A DNA stretch of 41,209 nucleotides from CADEED01 sp039930985 (lineage in GTDB: Bacteria; Pseudomonadota; Gammaproteobacteria; Steroidobacterales; Steroidobacteraceae): NCBI GenBank assembly GCA_039930985.1, contig JBDTSV010000177.1:1-41209 (forward strand), read 5' to 3'. The translations under genes were made by a program, and so were the position numbers. This document shows positions 34,486 to 41,209 of the stretch, in pieces; position 1 is the stretch's first letter, and every line of letters begins with the position of its first letter. The notes under the pieces are model-generated. The model searched no databases. It was not told where the DNA came from and saw nothing but the letters and a program-made list of their open reading frames with translations.

Positions 34486-36156
34486 ATGTCCGACATATCA
34501 CGCGCTTTGCTGTTCGCAGGTTTGATCACGATCGGCGGCTTTGCCGCGGCCGGCCCGTTCGACATTCCCACGGACGTCGAGTCGGTCGCGAAGCGGGCGA
34601 TCAACGCCGGCGCGCTCGAAGCGCCGATTCGCTTCCTGGCCTCCGACGCGCTCGAGGGCCGCGGGCCGGCGACGCGCGGTGATGCGCTGACGCGGCTCTA
34701 TCTGGCCACTGAACTGCAATCCCTGGGCTATCTACCCGGAGGAGAAAGCGGCAGCTGGGAGCAACCGTTCGACATCGTGGGCGTCACCGCGCACTTGCCG
34801 GCTGTCTGGTCGTTTCAGGGCAAGGGCAGCGCCGTCGAACTCAAGCTCTCGACCGACTACATCGCTGGGTCCGGCGTGCAGGCGCCGAAGGCCTCCATCC
34901 ACGACGCCGGCCTGGTGTTCGTCGGCTTTGGCATCGAAGCTCCGGAATACCAGTGGGACGACTTCAAGGGCGTGGACGTCAAAGGCAAAGTACTGGTCAT
35001 GCTCAACAATGACCCGGACTGGGATCCGAAGTTGTTCGCGGGCAAGACGCGCCTCTACTACGGCCGCTGGACTTACAAGTACGAAAGCGCGGCGCGTCAC
35101 GGCGCGGCGGGCGTGATCATCGTGCACACGAGCCCGTCGGCCGGATATCCCTGGCAGGTGGTGCAGTCGTCCTGGGGCGGCGAGCAATTTGAATTGCCGG
35201 CGGAAAATGAGCCACGCCTGCAACTGCGCGGCTGGGCCACGGAAGAAGCGGCGCGGCGACTTCTGCAGGCAGCCGGGCAGGATCTCGACAAGCTCACGGT
35301 GGCAGCCCGCAGCCGTGCCTTCAAACCGGTGCCACTGTCGCTGCGGACGACCATCGAAGTGGAGAACAAGATCTCGCGCGTGCGCACGGCGAATGTCGCC
35401 GGCCTCCTGCCTGGCAGCGATCCGGAACTCAAGAAAGAGGTGGTGATCTATTCGGCGCACCACGATCACTTCGGCATCGGCGATCCGGATGCCACCGGCG
35501 ACAAGATCTACAACGGCGCCGAGGACAATGCCGCAGGCTGCGCGCAGGTGTTGGCCATCGCGCGCGCCATGGCGGCGCTGCCGCAGTCTCCGCGGCGTTC
35601 CGTGCTCATGCTGTTCGTGGCCGCCGAAGAGCAGGGATTGTTAGGCTCGAAGTACTACTCCCTGCACCCGACGTTCGCGCCAGGCAGGATCGCCGTCGAT
35701 ATCAACTTTGACGGTGGCGACTATCTGGGCCGCACGCGCGATCTCACGCAGATCGGCTTTGGCAAGTCCTCCCTCGATGCGATTTCCCGCGCGCTGCTGG
35801 CGAAGCAGGGCCGCACACTGGTGCCCGATCAGTTTCCCGACCGCGGCCATTTCTACCGGTCGGATCAGTTCTCGTTCGCCAAGATTGGCGTTCCGGCGCT
35901 CTACTTCGACAGCGGCACCGACTTCATCGGCAAGCCTCCGGGCTGGGGCCGCAAGCAGCAGGAGGCCTGGGAAGAGCACACGTATCACCAGCCCAGCGAT
36001 CAGATCGACGACACCTGGGTGTTCGACGGCATGATCGAGAATGCTTCAGTCGGCTTCTACGCGGGCTGGCTCATCGCCCAGGCAGACGCCATGCCGACCT
36101 GGAATCCGGGCGATGAATTCGAGGCGACTCGCAAGAAGGCATTGGCACAGCACTGA
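34486..36156 (+). CDS. Secreted M28-family zinc aminopeptidase with PA domain
   Basis: This 556-residue protein begins with a hydrophobic signal-like segment (ALLFAGLITIGGFAAAG, residues 7-23), so export is likely. A PA-domain-like insert covers about 140-250 (FVGFGIEAPEYQWDDF to HGAAGVIIVHTSPS). The peptidase domain has the zinc ligands expected for M28: YSAHHDHFG, NGAEDNAAG, AAEEQGLLGS, NFDGGDY and HQPSDQ near the end. AGAGG before ATG 34486 supports that start. It has no visible link to glycan synthesis. Substrates are probably short peptides. Confidence 0.9.
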   Translation: MSDISRALLFAGLITIGGFAAAGPFDIPTDVESVAKRAINAGALEAPIRFLASDALEGRGPATRGDALTRLYLATELQSLGYLPGGESGSWEQPFDIVGVTAHLPAVWSFQGKGSAVELKLSTDYIAGSGVQAPKASIHDAGLVFVGFGIEAPEYQWDDFKGVDVKGKVLVMLNNDPDWDPKLFAGKTRLYYGRWTYKYESAARHGAAGVIIVHTSPSAGYPWQVVQSSWGGEQFELPAENEPRLQLRGWATEEAARRLLQAAGQDLDKLTVAARSRAFKPVPLSLRTTIEVENKISRVRTANVAGLLPGSDPELKKEVVIYSAHHDHFGIGDPDATGDKIYNGAEDNAAGCAQVLAIARAMAALPQSPRRSVLMLFVAAEEQGLLGSKYYSLHPTFAPGRIAVDINFDGGDYLGRTRDLTQIGFGKSSLDAISRALLAKQGRTLVPDQFPDRGHFYRSDQFSFAKIGVPALYFDSGTDFIGKPPGWGRKQQEAWEEHTYHQPSDQIDDTWVFDGMIENASVGFYAGWLIAQADAMPTWNPGDEFEATRKKALAQH

Positions 36157-36170
36157 ACGTCGCTCGAGTT

Positions 36171-36185
36171 GCGCCGTTTCGGCGC
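36171..36185. terminator. Short hairpin after the M28 peptidase gene
   Basis: GCGCCG and CGGCGC pair perfectly around TTT, 15 bases past the stop. No T-run follows directly, so rho-independent termination is doubtful. Confidence 0.3.
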
Positions 36186-36267
36186 CGCGCGGCAGGGGGT
36201 CCGCCTGATTTTCGCGCAAGCGCGGCGACCTTACGGTGAACCGCGTTTCGCGCGCGCGTTCGCGAAC

Positions 36268-36283
36268 TGGCATGAATCATGCT
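36268..36283 (+). promoter_or_regulatory. Candidate sigma-54 promoter for cynS, overlapping a palindrome
   Basis: The 16 bases read TGGCATGAATCATGCT. GG (36269-36270) and GC (36281-36282) are 10 bases apart, as in -24/-12 promoters, with one mismatch in each box against TGGCACG and TTGCT. GCATGA and TCATGC (36270-36282) also form a perfect palindrome around one A, so an operator is an alternative. The cynS start lies 34 bases downstream of the GC. Confidence 0.45.
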
Positions 36284-36316
36284 TTTCATCCGGCAAACAA
36301 CCACGCCGGAGCTCAC

Positions 36317-36760
36317 ATGAATCGCGCTGACGTCACGCAAACGATCCTGGCGGCAAAACTCGAGAAGGGACTGCGCTGGCGCGACCTGGCAGCGGCCATA
36401 GGCACCAGCAAGGAATGGGCAACGGCTGCGCTGCTCGGCCAGATGACGCTCACAGCCAGCCAGGCGGAGACGGTCGGCAAAGTGCTGGGGCTCGAACCGC
36501 AGTCAGTCGCACTACTGCAGCAGGTGCCCTACAAGGGCTCGCTACCCACCGCGGTGCCCACAGATCCTTTGATTTACCGGTTCTACGAACTGATCAACGT
36601 GTACGGCACGACATTCAAGGAGCTCATCCACGAGGAGTTTGGCGACGGAATCATGAGCGCCATCGACTTCAACATGGCAATCGAGCGGCAGGCGGATCCG
36701 AAGGGAGACCGCGTCAGCATTACGATGAGCGGCAAATTCCTGCCCTACAAAACATATTGA
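36317..36760 (+). CDS. cynS: Cyanase (cyanate hydratase)
   Basis: It breaks down cyanate with bicarbonate to ammonia and carbon dioxide. The 147 residues have the family layout: an N-terminal helix-turn-helix-like part (GLRWRDLAAAIGTSKEW) and a catalytic C-terminal part, LIYRFYELINVYGTTFKEL then GIMSAIDFNM, holding the expected Arg, Glu and Ser. ATG 36317 follows GGAG by 5 bases and gives the standard length; an in-frame start at 36236 would add 27 unrelated residues. No cyanate transporter or carbonic anhydrase is nearby. It converges with the protein kinase gene, leaving 10 bases. Confidence 0.94.
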   Translation: MNRADVTQTILAAKLEKGLRWRDLAAAIGTSKEWATAALLGQMTLTASQAETVGKVLGLEPQSVALLQQVPYKGSLPTAVPTDPLIYRFYELINVYGTTFKELIHEEFGDGIMSAIDFNMAIERQADPKGDRVSITMSGKFLPYKTY

Positions 36761-36770
36761 ATCGCCGTGA

Positions 36771-38021
36771 TCAGGCGGTCGCCGTGCTCTCCGCGTCCGC
36801 CATCGAATATTCCATGAGCGCCTCGAATGCCTCGGCGGCGCTCGAGAAGCGTTCGTCGGGCTTCTTCGATACCAGCCGGTCGACGAAGCGCTGGTGACGC
36901 GCCAGGTTCTCGGGAAGCCGCGGAATCGGCGCGTTCTTGTGCATCTCGAACAGTGCGACCAGCGAGGCTGCGGCGTACATGCGCTGACCGGTGAGTAATT
37001 CGTAGAGCATCACGCCGACACTGTAGAGGTCGGAGCGTTCGTCGGCCGTGCCGCCGAGCGCCTGCTCGGGCGACAGGTAATAAGGCGTGCCGATGACCAC
37101 GCCAGCGAGCGTCTTGGCGACCGGGTCGGCGTCGCGGCGGGCGCTGCCGAAATCCACGAGCGCGATGGTGCCATCCTCGCGGAACATGACGTTCGCGGGC
37201 TTGAGGTCACGATGGATGATTCCGCCGGCGTGCACCGAGGTCAGCGCCGACAGGATCGAGCCGATGATGATCAGGGATTCCTCGACCGGCGGACGGTCGC
37301 GTGCCACCCGCGCGCGCAAATCGCCGGCGGGGAAGTATTCCATGACGATGTAGGCATGGCTGTCGGTGAAACCATGCTCGAAGACCTTGGCGACATACGG
37401 GCTGTCGATGCTGGAGGCCGCGAAATATTCCTGCACGAAGCGCGACAGCAGATCCGAGTCGCCGCTGCCTTCGGACTTCAATACCTTGAGCACCACCTGC
37501 TGCTTGTCGGACACGCGTTCGCACAGGCAGACGTTGGCCGTGGCGCCGCTGCCGAGCGGCTTGAGCGGCGTGAAGCCCTGGATGCCCGCCGACTTGAGCA
37601 CTGCTTCGGCATCGGCCAGTCGCCGCGCATCGGCGCGCGCGATGATGCTCGGGCTGTCAGCCGGAGGTTCGGGCTTGGTGGCGGACTTGTTTTCCGGCTT
37701 GCGCGGTACCGGCGGCGGTGATTTGACGTCTATTTCCGCAGGCGGAGTGGGCCGCCCCGGTTCGGGCAGCACGCGCACGATCTTCGGGAAGTCGGGCTTG
37801 CCCCTCAGCTCCGACAACCACAACAGGCCTTCCTTGCGCAGATATTCATCGTCGATGAGCAGGTGCGCGTAGCGATCCCAGCGAAAGTCCGCGGGCGGCT
37901 TGCCGTACGCAGAGAGGTCGTGCACCTCGAGCTTCGCCGTGGGCCATTTGACGATGGCGAGACGCCGCGCCCGGTTAACCAGGCCGCTGGCGTGACGCAA
38001 GATGAGTACGCGTTCTGTCAT
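36771..38021 (-). CDS. Hanks-type Ser/Thr protein kinase with receiver-like N-terminus
   Basis: The 416 residues fall into three parts. Residues 1-90 look like a degenerate response-regulator receiver: Asp57 in HLLIDDEY sits where the phosphoacceptor would be, Gly65 follows at the normal distance, but the acidic pocket on strand 1 is missing (VLILRH). A proline/lysine-rich linker covers about 86-125. The kinase domain has the loop GSGATANV at 157-164, Lys179, HRDLKPAN at 270-277, DFG at 290-292 and GTPYYLSPEQ. No transmembrane segment is visible, so it should be cytoplasmic. It is 4 bases after the receiver protein gene and in the CheA-like operon. Confidence 0.9.
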   Translation of the reverse strand: MTERVLILRHASGLVNRARRLAIVKWPTAKLEVHDLSAYGKPPADFRWDRYAHLLIDDEYLRKEGLLWLSELRGKPDFPKIVRVLPEPGRPTPPAEIDVKSPPPVPRKPENKSATKPEPPADSPSIIARADARRLADAEAVLKSAGIQGFTPLKPLGSGATANVCLCERVSDKQQVVLKVLKSEGSGDSDLLSRFVQEYFAASSIDSPYVAKVFEHGFTDSHAYIVMEYFPAGDLRARVARDRPPVEESLIIIGSILSALTSVHAGGIIHRDLKPANVMFREDGTIALVDFGSARRDADPVAKTLAGVVIGTPYYLSPEQALGGTADERSDLYSVGVMLYELLTGQRMYAAASLVALFEMHKNAPIPRLPENLARHQRFVDRLVSKKPDERFSSAAEAFEALMEYSMADAESTATA

Positions 38022-38025
38022 GGGG

Positions 38026-39417
38026 TTACTTCCGTGTAACGGTGTGCCTCTCGATGATGGCTCGCAGCTTCAACTCGTCGACCGGCTTGGTCAGGTAGCC
38101 GTCGCACCCGGCCATCGTTCCGCGGATCTTGTCGAAGGTCTTGTCCTTGCTGGTCAGCATGACGACCTTCATGAGCGAGTTGTCCTTGTTCTTCTTGATC
38201 ATCTTGCAGACGTCGTAACCATCCATGCCGGGCAGCATGACGTCGAGGAAGATCATGTCGAAATGATTCTTTGAGATCTTGAACAGCGCTTCCTCGCCCG
38301 AGGAGGCGAATTCGGGCGAGATGCCGTAGGGCTGCAACTTGTTCTGCAGGAACGTGCGCATCAGCGGGCTGTCGTCGACCGCGAGCACGCGGAAGTTGTG
38401 TTCCTCGTGGCGCGGGGTCGGTGTCGCAACTGGAGCGACCGGCGTCGGGGGTGCGACGGGCGCAGCAGCGACCACCGGAGTCACCGGGGCGCTCGGCGGT
38501 GGAACCATCGGCGCCTCGGCGATGCGCGCTGCAGCGGCACCGGGAAAGGACGCCGCGAGCGGCGAAGCATTCGGCACCACTCGCAGGTTGGCGCGCGCCG
38601 GATTGGGGGCGACCGCGGCGGAGAGTGCCGATGGGGACAGCGGCAACACGCCGCTCGGGATCAGCGCGGCGGCCGAAGCCAGGATTTTTTCCGACGCGGT
38701 TTTCTCCAGGGCCGGTTTGTCACTCAATATCCGGTCGACCGCTTTCTCGGTCACCGGTTTTTCGTTCATCGACTTGTCGAGCGGCGGCGCGACATTGGGT
38801 TGCAGCGTCACGCTCGGCAACACCGTGGCCGCTGGCGCGGCCGCGGTCATGGTCGAAGCGGCGGCGGAATTTGACGTGACCGCATGTCCAGCCGCCGACA
38901 TTGGCGCCATGGAATTCATGCTCGCCGACAGCGCGGGCTGCTGCGAGGTCATGCCGGTCGAAATGCGTGGCAGGCTCGCATCCGCCTTCGGATGTGTGGA
39001 TCCCGTGTCCATGCCGGTGGGCAGCGTTCCGCCAGAACCCGGCCCGGATACATCATGCAGCGCCGCTTGGCGCGCGACATTGTTCAGTGCGAGAGCGAGA
39101 CGATCCATGGCGCCCACGACCTTGAGGCCAAGCGGTCGCGATGCCGCGGCGACTCCCAGGTCCACATTCTTGGACCCGACCACCAGTGTGCGGTCGGAGG
39201 TGCTCGAGAATGTGGCCTGCCAGCTGGCGACCGCGCTCTCGCTGTCGCCATCGAGCAAGTACATGTCCGGAGCAACCCCAGCTTCGGGGTTCCACAGCTT
39301 GTAGCCGATCTGGCGTGCCGGCGCGACCGACAGCAGGAAAATCGAGTTCAGCATCTGCCGCTCGGGGGCGGAGAAGCCGACAACTCGGACGTGAAGGACG
39401 CGGGTCTTAATACTCAT
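38026..39417 (-). CDS. Response regulator with C-terminal receiver and long disordered linker
   Basis: This 463-residue protein has an N-terminal domain of about 120 residues (MSIKTRVLHVRVVGFS, DMYLLDGDSES) that looks like a receiver fold without a clear phosphoacceptor set. An Ala/Pro/Ser/Thr-rich linker runs to about 340. The C-terminal receiver is complete: LAVDDSPLMRTFL, IFLDVMLPGMDGYDV with the phosphoacceptor Asp, MLTSKDKTFDK and YLTKPVDEL. There is no DNA-binding output domain. It lies 18 bases downstream of the CheA-like kinase, which is its likely phosphodonor. Confidence 0.87.
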   Translation of the reverse strand: MSIKTRVLHVRVVGFSAPERQMLNSIFLLSVAPARQIGYKLWNPEAGVAPDMYLLDGDSESAVASWQATFSSTSDRTLVVGSKNVDLGVAAASRPLGLKVVGAMDRLALALNNVARQAALHDVSGPGSGGTLPTGMDTGSTHPKADASLPRISTGMTSQQPALSASMNSMAPMSAAGHAVTSNSAAASTMTAAAPAATVLPSVTLQPNVAPPLDKSMNEKPVTEKAVDRILSDKPALEKTASEKILASAAALIPSGVLPLSPSALSAAVAPNPARANLRVVPNASPLAASFPGAAAARIAEAPMVPPPSAPVTPVVAAAPVAPPTPVAPVATPTPRHEEHNFRVLAVDDSPLMRTFLQNKLQPYGISPEFASSGEEALFKISKNHFDMIFLDVMLPGMDGYDVCKMIKKNKDNSLMKVVMLTSKDKTFDKIRGTMAGCDGYLTKPVDELKLRAIIERHTVTRK

Positions 39418-39435
39418 GGCAATACCCTTGTGTGA

Positions 39436-41209
39436 CTAGCCGGCGGCAGCGCGTTTATCGACGCGCCCGGTAACAGCAGTGGCCACGTGTTGCAGTAACT
39501 CTTGGTCGGTGTACGGTTTGGTGAGATAGACAGTCACGCCGCTGGTCATCGCCTGGCGGCGATGTTTGTCCATCGATCGTGAGGTGATCATGATGATCGG
39601 CAATTCGGCGAGCGCAGGTCGCGAGCGTACGTGCGCGGTGAGCTCCAGGCCGTTCATGTTGGGCATTTCGAGATCGGTCAGCAGCACGTCGGGGCGCGCG
39701 GCTTCCATGGCTTTCACGGCTTCCAGGCCGTCGCGCGCCTGAGCCACGTCGTAGCCCTGGTCTTCGAGCAGCATGGCAACGGCGCGACGCACCGACATCG
39801 AGTCGTCGACGATCAGCACGCGCGAACGGCGCAGCTCCTTGGCGAACGAACGCGCTTCCGCGGCGGCGCGCATCGCCATATCGCGAGGACTGCGCACGAG
39901 CTCGGCGATGTCGAGCAGCGGAATCACGCTGCCGTTGCCGAGGAGGCCAATGCCGGCGACGCCGGGAATGCGCTTGAGATAGCGGCCGGTTGGCCGAGTG
40001 ACGAGTTCGTTGGCATCGAGCACGGCATCGACGAGAACGCCGATCGGCCCGGACTCGCTATCTACCAGCACGAGGTTGCGACGCTCGGGGTTCGCGGCCG
40101 GGCGCATGCCGGTGAGGGCGCTGAGTTCGTGAGCGGGATATTTCGTGTCTTCCACGACCGCGAACATCGCGCCGTCCTCGCGCATCAGTTCCACGGCGAC
40201 CGCGGGGATGGCGCGGCGGACGGTATGGCTGGCGATACCGAACACCTGGCCGCCGTCGCGCACGAACAATGCATGGGTCGCCACCAGCGACGCCTGGAAT
40301 CGCAACTCGATGGTCAAGCCGCGACCCGCGACGGAGCGGATGTCGATGGCGCCGGAGAGTGAACGCAGGCGGGTAGCCACCACGTCGAGGCCGACGCCGC
40401 GACCGGAGATCTCGCTGACCGCGTCGCGCGTAGAGAAACCCGGCAGCAAGGTGAGGCGCGCGATCTCGGCGTCCGAAGGTGTTGCATCGGCGGCCAGCAT
40501 GCCGCGTTCGATCGCCTTGATGCGGATCTCGTCGAGGTTCAAGCCTCGTCCGTCGTCGGCGACTTGCACGGTGACGATCTGGCCACGGCGCGTAACCGTG
40601 AGCGTGATGCTGCCGGCGCGCGGTTTACCGGCACTCACGCGCTCTTCGGGCGATTCGAGCCCGTGATCGACCGCGTTGCGCAGGATGTGCAGTAGTGGGT
40701 CGATCAACTGGTTCAACACGTCGGCATCGACGAGGATGTCGCTGCCGATCACGACGAGCGTGGCTTGTTTGTGGGTGACCGCCGCGGTCTGGCGGACGTT
40801 GCGCTGCAGGCGTGGCACGATGGTTTCAAACGGCGCCATGCGTGTCTGCGAGGTAAGATGCGAAAGTTCACGCATCAGGCGCTGCTGCTGGTGCAGGATG
40901 CCCGCGAGGCCGGCGAGTTCGTCCTTGAGGCCGACACCGAGGTCGCGCGCATCCGTAGTCTCTTCGATGAGTGCGCGCGTGAGCGACTGCACTTCGTTGT
41001 ACTGGTCCATTTCCAGCGAGTCGAAGTCGGGGTGCGCGGTTGCGACGGCATGCAGCTTGTGGCGCGCGGCGACGCCGCGGATGTCGACGGAATTCTCGAG
41101 CTCGAACAGCCGCTTCTGAATCGATCGATCCTGTTCGACCAGCTGGCGGGAATGGCCGGCGGCCGATTTCAATTCCTGCTCGAGCTCGCCCACCTTGATG
41201 GTGATTTCA
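39436..41209 (-). CDS. CheA/ChpA-type hybrid histidine kinase, C-terminal part
   Basis: The gene runs off the right edge, and its N-terminal phosphotransfer (Hpt) part is not in the window. What is visible, in order: a helical dimerisation region (ELEQELKSAAGH to ELSHLTSQTRM); the HATPase core with LLHILRNAVDHGLESPEER, VADDGRGLN and ISGRGVGLDVV; a CheW-like domain (ALFVRDGGQVFGIASHTVRRAI); and a receiver with LIVDDSMSVRRA, LLTDLEMPNMNG and YLTKPY. This layout matches ChpA/PilL of type IV pilus chemosensory systems. The stop is TAG at 39436-39438. Its output partners are probably the next two genes. Confidence 0.9.
   Translation of the reverse strand, partial: EITIKVGELEQELKSAAGHSRQLVEQDRSIQKRLFELENSVDIRGVAARHKLHAVATAHPDFDSLEMDQYNEVQSLTRALIEETTDARDLGVGLKDELAGLAGILHQQQRLMRELSHLTSQTRMAPFETIVPRLQRNVRQTAAVTHKQATLVVIGSDILVDADVLNQLIDPLLHILRNAVDHGLESPEERVSAGKPRAGSITLTVTRRGQIVTVQVADDGRGLNLDEIRIKAIERGMLAADATPSDAEIARLTLLPGFSTRDAVSEISGRGVGLDVVATRLRSLSGAIDIRSVAGRGLTIELRFQASLVATHALFVRDGGQVFGIASHTVRRAIPAVAVELMREDGAMFAVVEDTKYPAHELSALTGMRPAANPERRNLVLVDSESGPIGVLVDAVLDANELVTRPTGRYLKRIPGVAGIGLLGNGSVIPLLDIAELVRSPRDMAMRAAAEARSFAKELRRSRVLIVDDSMSVRRAVAMLLEDQGYDVAQARDGLEAVKAMEAARPDVLLTDLEMPNMNGLELTAHVRSRPALAELPIIMITSRSMDKHRRQAMTSGVTVYLTKPYTDQELLQHVATAVTGRVDKRAAAG

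Noticed and set aside
1..41209. tRNA or rRNA genes, CRISPR arrays, insertion sequences
   Set aside because: I looked for regular repeat-spacer patterns, transposase-like proteins and CCA-ended cloverleaf candidates and saw none. This was by eye, not by a covariance-model search.

Overview
The window is a GC-rich stretch of a Gram-negative chromosome, most of it a large surface-glycan biosynthesis locus. The O-antigen/capsule-type genes, the Chp-type (type IV pilus) chemosensory genes and the cyanase fit a high-GC gammaproteobacterium, perhaps near the Xanthomonadales/Nevskiales/Steroidobacter group. That placement is an inference from gene content only.

Layout. (1) 1-8115, + strand: a tightly coupled series, most genes sharing a 4-base ATGA or GTGA overlap. 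It holds the end of a PIG-L deacetylase, a PseG hydrolase fused to a GNAT acetyltransferase, an ATP-grasp ligase, a HAD phosphatase, a PseI-type nonulosonate synthase, a sugar C-methyltransferase-like protein, a capsule-type glycosyltransferase and a Wzy/ligase-like membrane protein. This is part of a pseudaminic-acid-like pathway; pseB, pseC and pseF are not in view. (2) 8174-23528, + strand: four GT4 glycosyltransferases, five SAM methyltransferases, a hexapeptide acyltransferase and three AsnB-type amidotransferases. (3) 27952-23544, - strand: a methyltransferase, a DegT/DnrJ aminotransferase, a split transketolase and the initiating phosphoglycosyl transferase. (4) 28472-34416, + strand: a WbpM-like dehydratase, UDP-glucose dehydrogenase, mannose-1-phosphate guanylyltransferase and phosphomannomutase/phosphoglucomutase, which supply nucleotide sugars. 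(5) 34415-36760: a palindromic repeat, a secreted M28 peptidase and a cyanase. (6) 41209-36771, - strand: a CheA/ChpA-type hybrid kinase (cut by the window edge), a receiver protein and a Hanks-type Ser/Thr kinase.

Working model (inference): the phosphoglycosyl transferase loads the first sugar on undecaprenyl phosphate. The GT4 enzymes and the capsule-type enzyme extend the unit with uronic acids (via UDP-GlcA), mannose-derived, 6-deoxy-amino and nonulosonic sugars. The AsnB proteins convert carboxylates to amides, and seven methyltransferases plus the acyltransferase decorate the repeat. The Wzy-like protein polymerises or ligates it. A flippase and Wza/Wzc export genes are not in the window. 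The product would be unusually rich in amides and methyl groups, and the transketolase/aminotransferase branch may make a sugar with an altered carbon skeleton.

I saw no tRNA, rRNA, CRISPR array or transposase. The only gene-free stretch over 300 bases is 27953-28471.
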